64,000 bases of DNA from Xenopus tropicalis (Eukaryota > Chordata > Amphibia > Anura > Pipidae), in assembly GCF_000004195.4 (NCBI RefSeq), contig NC_030677.2, positions 44,269,142 to 44,333,141 on the forward strand, in the 5' to 3' direction. Below, in pieces: positions 48,411 through 59,010 of this stretch. The notes beneath the pieces are model-generated. The model made no database searches and had not been told where the DNA came from. It worked only from the letters and a program-made list of their open reading frames with translations. How positions within the stretch are numbered: the first letter of the stretch is position 1; every line of letters begins with the position of its first letter. The position numbers were made by a program, and so were the translations under genes.

Positions 48411-48556
48411 GTATTTATTATAGTGTGTAAGCTAACATCACCAATCAGATCTTTGCGTTTGTTTTCTAACTTGTAGGTTACGTTCAATTGCTGATTGATT
48501 GCTATGAGCAACATCACCCATGATGCTGGCTTAGAAACTATAATAAATATGCCCCT
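48411..48556. mobile_element. Hairpin MITE with 'gcatatttatcat' ends
   Basis: Left 'gtatttattatagtgtgtaa' + gctaacatcaccaatcaga; right 'gattgctatgagcaacatca' + 'gaaactataataaatatgcc'. The halves are inverted, flanking 'gtttgttttctaacttgtag'. The minus-strand frame 48658-48371 covers it and is spurious. Confidence 0.7.
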
Positions 48557-49473
48557 CTGTGTTCTCTGCTTAGCTAATCCAGTGTCTTTGCACACAAATA
48601 CAGGGGGCAGAAGGCAGTGGATCAGTGTTTCACCCAGAACATTGAAATGCACTAGCACTCACCCTAACCACTAGAGACAGATCCACAGGCAGCTGTATTT
48701 CATTTGTAACACTGCTTAACAATACAGATAACATTTATTTCAGAATTCCAACAATTGATGTCCCACTCTTATGTACTGTATGCAGAGAGCATTCTTTTAA
48801 TTATCATTATATAGCAGCACTGAGCTGTGTTATGTACAGAAGCAGGTAGCCTTTCAGAGGTTACAGGGAGAACTCTGCTGAGCTTGTGCTATAGTTCTGG
48901 TGTTTTTTTACACTCACGCCTACGGTCCTTTTACCATCTGTTCAGTTTGTTTCTATAATGTAAGCTAGTCATCCACAATACTAGGAAAGCTACCATATTT
49001 TAACATTTTTAAAGCTCTCTGCTCAGTGGGTAAAATGTTTTCCAGTTCATCAGTGCTGAGATTACATTGTGACTTATAAAATCAAGGGTGGGGTGAATAA
49101 AAAACGTTACATTTTTTGTAAGAGGTAACTGTTTTTTGTTACTGCAAATAAACTAAGCCAAAATATGTAGATTTTGTCTTATTTAACACCATTTTCAGAT
49201 TCTGCTTTCATTATGGTGCCAGAAATTGTAAAATATAATGCATAAATATTAACTTCTACTTATATACACAGTTTATAGTTTTATTTGCATACAATAGGGT
49301 ACCAGCATAGTTGTGTTATATGCATTTGTGCCCCCATACTCTACTATATATCTTGGTATCTCGGTCAAAGCAAACTTACATTAAAGGGCAAATAAACCCT
49401 TTTATGTCATCTTTTTAATTTTCCCAATATATCTCAATCACTGATCTTCTCCAGTACCCCCATAAAGAGTTCC
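48557..49473. other. Unique DNA with a T2-like end
   Basis: At 49381 'attaaagggcaaataaaccc' looks like one end of a TTAAAGGG-type element whose partner I could not find. Nothing else recognised. Confidence 0.35.
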
Positions 49474-49649
49474 CTAAAGCTGTCCATACATGCACCGGTT
49501 TAACTGTACAAATCATGGTATTATACAATTTGGGCTCCTAATTATCAGCCAAGTAATTTTTCGTACCATGTCAATTGGTCATTTAGTCGATTGGACAGAT
49601 ATCTGAAAATTTAACTAATTGGTTGATGCTTTTCTGTGACTTAAGGTGC
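49474..49649. mobile_element. 'taaagctgtccatacatgcacc' MITE, diverged
   Basis: Starts 'ctaaagctgtccatacatgc' like 28203, continues 'aatcatggtattatacaatt' and 'gtcgattggacagatatc'. No intact right end; it abuts the next MITE. Confidence 0.5.
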
Positions 49650-49851
49650 CCTGTGACATCGCCAAGCGAGCGGATCTTCTCCCGATATCCCCACCTACGG
49701 GTGGGCGATATTGGGGGAATTTAGGCTAATTTGATTGTTTGGCCCTGGGGCCCGTCGGTAGTCCCCATACATGGGCCGATTAGCTGACGAATCGGTCTAA
49801 GGGACCAATATCGGCAGCTAGAGTCAGTCCGTGTATGGGGACCTTTACCCA
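49650..49851. mobile_element. 'gccaagcgagcggatcttctc' MITE
   Basis: 'gccaagcgagcggatcttct' + cccgatatcccc on the left, 'gtccccatacatgggccgat' in the middle and 'cagtccgtgtatggggacct' on the right; an inner stem 'cccacctacgggtggg'. Same family as 15530-15722. Confidence 0.75.
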
Positions 49852-51396
49852 AGCCCATAATTTCCATTAAATGCTAGCCTAGCCTGAGCTTTACCCAGAG
49901 TAAAGGAGAAGATGGATGCAGTGGAAAGCTAGCAGTGACATGAGCACAGGTCAGCCAATACATGAGTTTCTGCAGGCAATAAATAGCACTGTATGTGGAT
50001 GAATACAACCTTGTGGCTACTGCAATGTGTGCAAGATGTATAGGACGTGGATGAATGCTGGCACACTGTGTTTAACATTTTCGAGATCTTGAACTTGCCT
50101 TCAGCTCTGCACATAAAGGCTGTGGATTTATACAGTTATCGTAACAAAAAATGTGTGATTTTTACATTGCTAAAATAAATGGGGTTAGACACCCATTATT
50201 AATCATTTCAGGGGGGGTCTGTTGCCTATTTATACTGAACACATGGTTTCCTGCCCAGTCTGTTTATTATCTGTTGACACTGATGTGGATTCTGTCTGGG
50301 TACCTGTAAGGCATAACTCAATAATTACTGTAAATTTCTGACATTTTACTGCTTTTTTGTATTTACTAATTGCAGTTAATGAGCCAGTTGATTTCACAAT
50401 CTGTTTAGTAATCTGCCACCCCTGTGTATTATATACAGTACTTATATATATATATTTTTTTTTAAATCTTTTTTGGACTGCATTATTAGCACTGGCAGCC
50501 AACACACTTCTATAGACATTGCTATGACTGGGTTTCAACATTAAGCAATTAAAGTTCAGAGCTGCATGAAGTTGGTATACATGTGTCTATGCTTTATGCA
50601 CTGGAGTGCATTATATAAACATATTATCATGAAGTTTTTAGTTGGCCATTAAGCTTTACAGCTAACTTCTGACAGGTCTTTCATTTGCTATTATTTTTTG
50701 TTTTCATCTCATAACACAGATAAGCCATTGAGAGCACTAACTCTGACACCCACACATCATATAGATGCTAAAAGTTGCCTGTGTGATACTTTGCTGCCCA
50801 CTGGCCAGATGCCAAAGGTACAGCTGGTACCTCCCCAATATTAGTTAAAGACTTAATAATTACACCTACACTTAATAAAGACACTTACAGCAACTTAGTG
50901 GATAGATTAACAGTCAGAGCTTTAGTAATACAGGCACAAACAAATCCACAAAGTCTAAGCATCTCCTGCAGTCTGCCCCATCCATAGACTGAGGGCCAAA
51001 TTGCTCAGCAGAACATCATTCTTCACGTGACTATTGTCCCTAAACTGGCAAATAAAGCTGTGTCAGTAACAAGATTAACAGCAACTATGCTTTACAAAAT
51101 TAATAGTGAAAAGTGAAAGCAGGAAATATATGGCAGAAACAGCTTGAAAATCTGCAGGGCACACAAGTACCCAAGCCACTAACTTTCATGCAAAAGCTGC
51201 TGTTGATGCTGCCATTCCCAGCATAAACTGCCATTGGGTTCATTCTGGAGGGGAGTAACTGCAAAAATAGCTGGCAAAGATGATTCACAGATGTGAATAA
51301 AACATATTTTTGGGCCAGTGCCAAAGCCTTTGTGTGCAGCATGACTTATATGCTCTTATTTGAGCAGCCTTTATGTTATACAGCCACTTGTAAGCT
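49852..51396. other. Unique non-coding DNA
   Basis: Short TA/T runs at 50440-50468. No gene or repeat recognised; the minus-strand frame 50541-50230 crosses those runs. Confidence 0.45.
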
Positions 51397-51677
51397 TAAG
51401 GCTGATGCCAGACGTGGTGTAGGGCTGATATTTTCGGCAAGCGGAAAAACGCTTGGTGAAAATTCAGCCCTACGCCTGCTACTTGTGCCTGCACCCGAAT
51501 GAATGAGATACGCTCGGGTGCAGGCACATGTAGCCGATATACGCATGAAAACGCGAGAGAATGCAAAGTCTTCATACGGGTGCAGGCACAAGTAGCAGGT
51601 GTAGGGCTGAATTTTCGCCAAGCGTTTTTCCGCTTGCCGAAAATATCAGCCCTACGCCACGTGTGGCATCAGCCTTA
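51397..51677. mobile_element. Palindromic MITE A, about 280 bp, arms about 100 bp
   Basis: Left arm starts TAAGGCTGATGCCAGACGTG, right arm ends 'CACGTGTGGCATCAGCCTTA'. Arms include 'agggctgatattttcggc' / 'gccgaaaatatcagccct' and 'ctacttgtgcctgcacccg' / 'cgggtgcaggcacaagtag', nearly identical over about 100 bp. TA at both outer edges. The open frames here are by-products of the palindrome. Confidence 0.88.
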
Positions 51678-52090
51678 GGCTGATGCCACACGTGGCGTTT
51701 TTATGCTGTGTATTTTCTAATTCTCTCGGTGACTGAAAAACGCACAATATCATCATCCATAGAAATAACTTGAAAAGACTCTAAGGAAACCACACAATGC
51801 GTAAATACGCTAGAAAACGCCTTACCACTGATTTTTCAAGCGTTTGCCAAAATACGCCGTTATTTGCACATCAACCTATTCCTATGTATACACAAAGGCA
51901 GATGCCAGACCAAGCGGAAATACGCAACATTTTTTACTATTTTGCACTATTAGCACCATGGGAAACGGGATTTGCTACGTCACCATTACTAGGCTGAAAA
52001 ACGCCATAGTCAGGGGCTGTGTGGCTTGTGCAGCGTTTTTAGGCTGAGAAAATACGCAGCGTAAAAGCGCTACGTGTGGCATTAGCCTTA
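51676..52090. mobile_element. MITE B, same termini as A, different interior, joined to A
   Basis: Starts TAGGCTGATGCCACACGTGG at 51676 and ends 'CTACGTGTGGCATTAGCCTTA' minus one base at 52090, so it has the same terminal inverted repeat as MITE A. The interior ('gaaaaacgcacaatatcatc', 'aatacgccgttatttgcaca', 'gaaaaacgccatagtcagg') is unrelated to A's. The two elements share the TA dinucleotide at 51676-51677. Confidence 0.85.
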
Positions 52091-52908
52091 CAGGACAGGG
52101 CCCTGTTAAAAAAAAAAATGTACAGCAATGCGAATATGAGTAGTATATTTAAATAAAGTGGTACATCCATAGAAGATCTTGAACTTTAAATCAGTTGTCT
52201 GCTTGATTTGCCATTACTTATAAATTCATCACATTTTAGTAGCCATGTCATTTAAAGTTTCACATTTTAAGTGTCATTAGCTGTGGGAAATCATACACTG
52301 GCCCCCATGCTGTGTTCTTTTTCATTTTGCAGAGAATGTGTGAAGAGCAGCAGATAAAAAAAATATCCAACAATCCCTTTTCTGAGAGACATTTTTCTAT
52401 GTTTTGGATTCCAGCAAATGTTTTAGAGCCCTATCCATTAGCTAAGTGTCTATGGAAAGCAAAGCTTGTACACAAGCCCTAAATGGCTCTGATGTCTGTG
52501 CTGAGAGTAACAAAAATGCTACATTTAAGGAAATTGTATTGCCTCTCTTTGGAATTCATGCCAGTTTGCATTGCACAACTGACAGCAATGAACTAAAGCC
52601 AAACCATTTGTCACAGAAAAAGCTCCGGAGCTATACAGGACTGCTGGAACGGAGCATTCACAGTCAAATAAAGCATTTTAACAAGTCAACAGACATTATG
52701 CGCTTGTGTGTCCCAACATGGCTGTCCCCTATGGGACCATTTCTGAGGGATGTTTCTTGAAAAAAATACTACTGTTTTTCCCATCTGGAGTGCTAGCTTC
52801 AATAGCCTGCATCTTGAGTGGGTGCCCTTTTAATACTAGGAAACAAGTCAGGTCTAATCTTTTTTTACAGCAATATGAAATCATGTAGATTGATAATTTT
52901 CTTTAGAA
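52091..52908. other. Unique non-coding DNA
   Basis: Nothing recognised. The plus-strand frame 52446-52760 (104 codons from a GTG) has no known domain. Its right part, 'atggctgtcccctatgg', is not a repeat I know. Confidence 0.4.
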
Positions 52909-53088
52909 CAGTGGTTCTCAACCTTCCTAATGCTGCAACCCTTAAATACAGTTCCTCATGTTGTGGTGACCCCCAACCATAAAATTATTCCTAAGACCAT
53001 TGGAAATATGTGTTTTCTGATGGTCATAGGCATCCCCTGTGAAAGGGTTGTTTGAAAGGGGTCCCGACCCACAGGTTGAGAACCGCTG
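52909..53088 (+). mobile_element. SPIN (SPACE INVADERS) non-autonomous hAT element
   Basis: Starts CAGTGGTTCTCAACCTTCCT, ends 'CACAGGTTGAGAACCGCTG'. Inside are diagnostic SPIN phrases: 'cagttcctcatgttgtggtg', 'acccccaaccataaaattat', 'tgtgttttctgatggtcata', 'cccctgtgaaagggt'. An exact 8 bp target duplication CTTTAGAA flanks it (52901-52908 and 53089-53096). Length 180 bp, lacking transposase. SPIN elements are known from several mammals, Anolis and X. tropicalis and are a standard case of horizontal transfer among tetrapods. Confidence 0.95.
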
Positions 53089-53186
53089 CTTTAGAACCTC
53101 CTGCATGCATATAATCAACAGCTTCTATCTTAAAGGCAATGGCAAATGAGTTTTCAATCTTTAAATTTCCTTAGAAAATTGTGTGC

Positions 53187-53560
53187 CTAAAGGAACAGTA
53201 ACACCAAAAAATTAAAGAGTTTTAAAGTAAATGAAATAAAATATACTGTTGCCCTGCACTGGTAAAAGTTGTGTGTTTGCTACAGTAACTCTACTATAGT
53301 TTATATAAATAAGCTGCTGTGTAGCCATGGGGGCAGCCATTCAAGCTGGAAAAAAGGAGAAGAGGCACAGGTTACATAGCAGATAACGGATAAGCTCTGT
53401 AGAATACAATAGTGTTTTATCTGTTATCTGCTAAGTGCCTGTGCCTTTTCTCCTTTGAATGGCTGCCCCCATGACTACACAGCTGCATTCTTTATATAAA
53501 CTATAGTAGTGTTTTTGAGGCAAACACCCCAGTTGTACCAGTGCAGGGCAACAGTACAGT
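53187..53560. mobile_element. T2/Kolobok-like MITE, right end missing
   Basis: Left end 'CTAAAGGAACAGTAACACCA'. Central inverted pair 'gccatgggggcagccattca' / 'tgaatggctgcccccatgac'. Compared with 39234-39664 it lacks about the last 60 bp, including the 'ggtgttacttttccttt' terminus. Confidence 0.82.
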
Positions 53561-54153
53561 TGATGAATAGCCAAAAGTCTTCTTTCCCTACATTATTCTA
53601 CCAGGATGACGTTGCCATCATGACTGAAACATCAGCAAAAAATGAACTACTGAATCATTTCTCATTTAGAATTAGAAAAAGCAATTCACTCAAACCATCA
53701 CCAACTTATTCACAAAGTAAAATGCAAAGCAACTTTGGTTCTGTATGACTGGAAAACCGTGTGTACAAATCAAATTGGGGTGGGAGGGGGCACATCATGA
53801 AGAAAAGTTACAAGGAACATACAGTAAAAAATATTTTTCTCTTTAATGTCCAACTCCAAACAATCCAGGCAGTTTTGTCTTGGCAAAGGAGACTATTTTG
53901 GCTAGTAACAGGCATGTTTGCTTGTGATCATGCTGGTGCACTTACATCAACATAAAGTAAAATTCTCTGTTATTGCTTGGAGGTAGTCTCATTCCCCTAC
54001 TGAATGTGGGCATCATACATATTTAATTAAGTTTATTGGCTCACACACAATTCCATATAAGGGTTTTACTCATCTCATTATTTGTTTTGTCTTTTTCTGT
54101 ACTAACTATAGGGACAATTTGTTTTTGAGGCTGAAAGGTACTACTCTTTCTAC
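53561..54153. other. Unique non-coding DNA
   Basis: Nothing recognised. A short purine-rich run 'ggggtgggagggggcac' lies at 53777. Confidence 0.4.
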
Positions 54154-54456
54154 TACAGGTATGGGACCCATTATCCATAATGCTCGGGACCTGGGGTTTT
54201 CCAGATAAGGGATCTTTCCATAATTTGGATCTCCATACCTTAAGTCTACTAAAAGATTATTGGCTTGTTTTGCTTCCAATAAGGATTAATTATATCTTGG
54301 TTGGGATCGGGTTCTGTTTTATTACTACAGAGAAAAAGGAATTCATTTTTAAAAATTAGAATTATTTGCTGATAATGGAGTCAATGGGAGATGGGCTTCC
54401 CGTAATTTGGAGCTTTCTGGATAATGGGTTTCTGGATAATGGATCCCATACCTGTA
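54154..54456 (+). mobile_element. Xenopus MITE with TACAGGTATGGGA termini, copy 2
   Basis: Starts TACAGGTATGGGACCCATTA, ends 'TGGATCCCATACCTGTA'. Inner phrases 'ggggttttccagataaggga', 'ggatctccataccttaa' and 'gaattatttgct' are complete. Opposite orientation to copy 1 and to the split copy just downstream. Confidence 0.9.
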
Positions 54457-54540
54457 CTATAACTACTACAAGTATGAGATCTGTTATCTAGAAACCCATT
54501 ATCCAGAAAGTTCAGAATTATGGAAGGCTATCCTTTAATT

Positions 54541-55573
54541 CAGTGCTGTCCAACTTCTGTTGTACCGAGGGCCGGAATTTTTCCGACCTACGTGATGGAG
54601 GGCCGATAATGGAAGCCAGTTTTGACCACTCCCCTTTTTGAAACCACACCCACTTGAAACCACACCCATGTTATCACATGACCATACCCATATTAATGGT
54701 TGTAGTACAGCAAAAACCTGCCATACTCTGCCTGCCCTACCCTGCCTGTGTGTGCCATACTCTGCCTTCCCTACCCTGCCTGTGTGTGCCATACTCTGCC
54801 TTCCCTACCCTGCCTGTGTGCCATACTCTGCCTTCCCTACCCTGCCTGTGTGCCATACTTGGCTGGTTTGTGCCATACTTGGCCTGTGTGTGCCATACTC
54901 TGCCTGCCCTACCCTGCCTGTGTGTGCCATACTCTGCCTTCCCTACCCTGCCTGGGTGTGCCATACTTTCACTGTGTTTGCCATTCTTGGCTGGTTTGTG
55001 CCATACTTGGCCTGTGTGTGCCATACTCTGCCTGTGTGTGCCATACTCTGCCTTCCCTACCCTGCCTGTGTGTGCCATACTCTGCTTGCCCTATGATGCC
55101 TGTGTGTATGGCACACACAGGCAGCCTACAGTGACACAATGCTGGCACTGCTCCTACTGTCTGCACAATAACTATATATTAAAAAACTTTTTAATTGAAG
55201 TACCACCTCAGTATATATTCTTTTTGTAGTGTGCAGGGATTATTTGTGGGTTTCTACTGCTCCTGAGGTGTGAACAGGGGAACAATGTGGGTGATTACAG
55301 CCTGAGCCTGAGGTGTGAACACTGCAGGGGGTGAACAATGCAGAGATTAAAAGGTGTGAACAACACAGGGGATTACATATTTAAACAATACAGCCTGATT
55401 ACAGCCTGAATCTGAGGTGAGAACCATGCAGGGGGGGGCAGTTAATCACAGTACTGATACCATTTAAAGCTTACACAAGAGTAAGCCATCAAAGCAGCCA
55501 GACAGGTGGGGGGCCACACAGAGGGGGGTCGCGGGCCGCATGCGGCCCGCGGGCCGCCAGTTGGACAGCACTG
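54541..55573 (-). mobile_element. hAT-like element with internal minisatellite, copy 2
   Basis: Starts CAGTGCTGTCCAACTTCTG, ends 'CCAGTTGGACAGCACTG'. The exact 8 bp target duplication CTTTAATT lies at 54533-54540 and 55574-55581. Length 1,033 bp. Orientation is opposite to copy 1 at 13083: here the 'gagggccggaattt' end is on the left and the CpG-rich 'gggtcgcgggccgcatgcgg' end on the right. No transposase. The shared internal order (gtgaacaatgcagag blocks, minisatellite, 'ccacacccacttgaaaccac') shows both are the same non-autonomous family. Confidence 0.93.
54718..55123. repeat. 32-34 bp minisatellite inside hAT copy 2
   Basis: About twelve variants of a unit of the form 'tgccatactctgccttccct' + accctgcctgtgtg. 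A variant stretch 'ttggctggtttgtgccatac' recurs at 54859 and 54987 (128 bp apart), so a longer repeat period exists. The array ends at an inverted junction, 'gtgtgtatggcacacacagg'. All three plus-strand frames stay open (152, 191 and 128 codons) because unit length is not a multiple of three and units lack stops. These are not genes. Confidence 0.92.
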
Positions 55574-55692
55574 CTTTAATTAATTAAGTTTTTTTTGTAG
55601 GCTTAAGGTATGGAGATCTAAATTACGGAAAGATCCCTTCTCCTGAAAACCCCAGGTCCTTAGCATTCTGGATAACAGGTCCTATACCAGTA

Positions 55693-58674
55693 CTACCCTC
55701 TGCTTATTGATATGTACCATCCAGTCAAACTAATCACTCCAGAAAAATTCTGGTATTAAAATATAAAATATACTTATTAGTACTACCAGTGTCTGCTTAT
55801 AATTCAGTTATAATGTAAATAGAAGGAATAGAGGATAGAGGATTATGTGCGACTGTAGCGTTCCCCTGCTGGAAACCCAGGACAAGTGGACATGTCTGAA
55901 GAGAAGAAGCTTGTATAAAAGGCAGAGATAACTTGCAGGCTGAGAGGCTTTAAAGCATAGAATATTGATGCCAATAAACAAGCTATTGGATGAGTAGGAA
56001 GTACATGTCAATGAGTGATGCTATAAGTGATTAAATTAAAAAACCTTAATGCAAAAGGCTTATGTTTATGGTTAGTACTACCACTCTGCTACATCCTACA
56101 GAATGTTTTGTTCTGGTGACCGTCTCCATACCCTACTCAAATGGTGAACTAAATCAGCTGCTTGGATGAGTGGTGAATTGTTTTCAAGGTTACTCTGCTA
56201 GTCCAGTTGCTTTAGACTTATCACTACATACATACTGTATACCGAGACTTGGATGAATGAAACCTTTCCTAAACAGCCTCATTAATTCTTTTCAAACATT
56301 TGTTTCTCCCTTGTAAACACCGAAAAAGAATGTGTGTAAAATACCATGTTCTTCCTTATCAACGTGCCACTGTGCTTTCCTTTTGCCATGTATACATTTT
56401 TGGGATGCCTTATGCTCACTCACTTTATTTTTACATCTGTCATTACTAATTTTAGCATTCAGTTCTTTTTTATTCAGGAATATTAGATTGGATGTATGTG
56501 TTTTGTTTTGCTTTTTATATCAGTTGTGTTTTTGGTGCTTGTTATTGCCTTAATTCTGTAACATATTCAGTAAAGCTGATCAGAATTACAGAATCAGAGA
56601 CCTGTTTTAGTCATGGTTTACAAAATATTCCATTTTCCACAACATAGTTAACATTTCCCTCAACAAAATAAATGAAATGGTTTAAGACAACCACAGAATA
56701 AGCAACAGCAATTTCTAAGCAGCTTTTGAATAATTAATAAAGATTGGCTCAGTAACCTTAATGTTTCATAAAATATGTAGAAGCAGTCCAGCGTTGTGCC
56801 TACTGTGTGAGCCCTCAGAATGCTGCACTATGGCCAGCCAAGAAAACACTGAGGTATCAAAATAACTTTGTAGAAGGAATGTTAATGAATAGATTGCAGA
56901 GGCTATAAATATGGCAAGGCTGAACATGTCTGGTTGACTGCCCAGACTTTTGCATTTATATATTTACAACTGAAAAGAAAATATATTGGTCCCCAGATTG
57001 AGTACCCCTTGGATAGAAGGTAGCTTGGGTAGGATTAACAGCAAACCAGTCATTTTCATGGTTCTGTTTGCCAAAAATGGTAAATGGTAGAGAAAATCTC
57101 TTTAATTCAAGTACAATATCCCAAATATGTTGCATTCCAGACCTGGCATTTTGGGCACTGGTGGACTTTGTTTATTACAGTGTTTATAAGCAAAGAATGT
57201 TCCAATGGTTAAAGTTATATTGTAGGACATGCAAGGCATACTTTATCTGTAGGGTAGTATGAGAGCAAAAATGACTTGCTTTATGGAGATTACCCCAAGA
57301 ATCTGACAAAATATGTTGCATTTCATCATTATGAAGCTAGAAAGTAACTAAAATTGCAGCCCCAAAGATTTTATTGTAGTCTGGCAAGCTAACCATTTCT
57401 TAAGGTGTTGCCAAATATGGGGGAAAAAAATCATTTTTATATTGGCTTCGATTGTTCTGAATCAAATGATCACATCAGAATTAGTGTCTGCTACATACAA
57501 TGCTGTTCTAACATCTAACTCCTCACACATCCAGGTGCGTGCTGGGCTGCTCCAACATTTTTTTGCAGGGGTGGGGGAGCGGTGCTCCATTGTTATGCTG
57601 TTGCTTATTATTTATACTATACAACTGGAATATTAAATATAGGAATCTGATCTACCCCAGGAGCCCTGTACTTGACAACAGCAAATAGTCAAAGCAAAAT
57701 AATTTGGCTAGTGCCATTCACTTTGCCCCTTGGAATAGTGTGTGGCCAGTGCCTATACAGTGCCACAGCCAGCACTGGAGGGTGCAGGATACACATTTAT
57801 TGGAAGTGAAAAAGCCTATGTAATGTTATAAATTTCCCCTGGGGGTGCAACTACATGCAGTTCGCTTAAGAAAATTGGCATGTATCTTGAAACTGAATTG
57901 TTTGCTTAGCAAGAGTTGGAATGGGCTTCCTGGCATACTCAATGCTTTGGAGGCATTCCATATATATTCCCTTTCTCTAGAACTTTATTTCATTAAAATA
58001 AAATTGACAGATCAGTTGTTTATTTGAGTATAATAAAAGCACTTGAATTTTTCATTATGCACAGTGCTTTAATAATACCTGATGTAAGTACAGTAAATGC
58101 TTATTTATTATTACTGCTCAGGAGGGAATCATGCTCACTAAAGAGCTGTCTCTCACCCATTCACATGCAAGAAATCATCTTGACATTTGGGATGAATCGC
58201 GCTAGTGTTGAGTTCCATAGCTCTCATTTCATGGCTGCCACCTCTGACTCGATTACTTCTTGACAAAGAATTGTGCAGGTTCTGTCTCCTCTAGCTGCCC
58301 CCAAGCACTCCAGGAATGTGATGTCTTCAATAATAATTTGTAGCCCCTTTGCGTGGCTCTAGTTGGAATCAAAGAAGGTTTATCAAAACAGAACAAAAAA
58401 GATTGGACTCGCTCTGGGTTGAGATGGTTGAAAATATGTGAACTGCATATAAATCAGTTACGTAGTGAATGCCAAGCATTTTACAAGATGCTATTATGAG
58501 CCTCAGTGGTTGTTAAGTTAGTTAACCATGTGTATTCAAGATTGTAGTCTAAATATAAAAAATACATGTGAACTGACCTGTAAGAGTGTGGTCTATGTTT
58601 ACTGGTAATACTACTGAATGTAAAGCAGCACAGAGTTAGAGAATCTATCATAACAAGTTTAATACGTGACAGAG
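55693..58674. other. Unique non-coding DNA
   Basis: About 3 kb without a repeat or gene I can support. Frames of 60-80 codons on both strands lack any domain. Confidence 0.45.
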
Positions 58675-59010
58675 TAGTCTATACTCTATAGTAGGCATCT
58701 CACTTAATGCAACACAGTTTTCTCTACAATAGTAGGCACTTTACATCTTATTTAATGCAACAGAGAGTTTTACAAGATACTTCTTTATCCTGACAGATAG
58801 GCCTTCTATGGTGATTTTAATCCTCTTACAGTCCAGGGATCATTTCATGACACATTTAAAGCCATCACCATTAGGACAGACTTGTGGCTCTCTTTATTAT
58901 AGGGACAATGCCCTAGCATAGATGGGTTGCATTTAATGGAAATGTTCAGTGTATACTGGTCCTTTAATGCAACACATGCCTTGTATAATAGAAGGCACCT
59001 CATTTTCCAT
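58675..59010 (+). repeat. Degenerate interspersed unit 'aatagtaggcac...aatgcaaca'
   Basis: 'tatagtaggcatctcactta' + atgcaacaca (58687), 'acaatagtaggcactttaca' ... 'atttaatgcaacagag' (58725), and 'ctttaatgcaacacatgcct' ... 'ataatagaaggcacctcatt' (58960). Three worn copies of the same pair of words. Confidence 0.45.

Larger units (their letters stand above)
54467..55692 (-). mobile_element. Xenopus MITE with TACAGGTATGGGA termini, copy 3, split by hAT insertion
   Basis: Left part 54467-54540 (tacaagtatgagatctg..., 'aaacccattatccagaaagt'), right part 55574-55692 ('ggtatggagatctaaattac', 'ctggataacaggtcctatac' then cagta). The two parts join logically after removing 54541-55573 and one copy of CTTTAATT. 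It stands ten bases from copy 2 in inverted orientation. Confidence 0.9.

Noticed and set aside
51293..51997. Several frames of 60-80 codons
   Set aside because: Located in palindromic MITEs A and B; open on both strands because of the inverted arms.
54638..55229. Three overlapping long plus-strand open frames (128-191 codons), Cys/Leu/Pro-rich
   Set aside because: They are the three frames of one stop-free minisatellite whose unit is not a multiple of three; the peptides are the same motif rotated.
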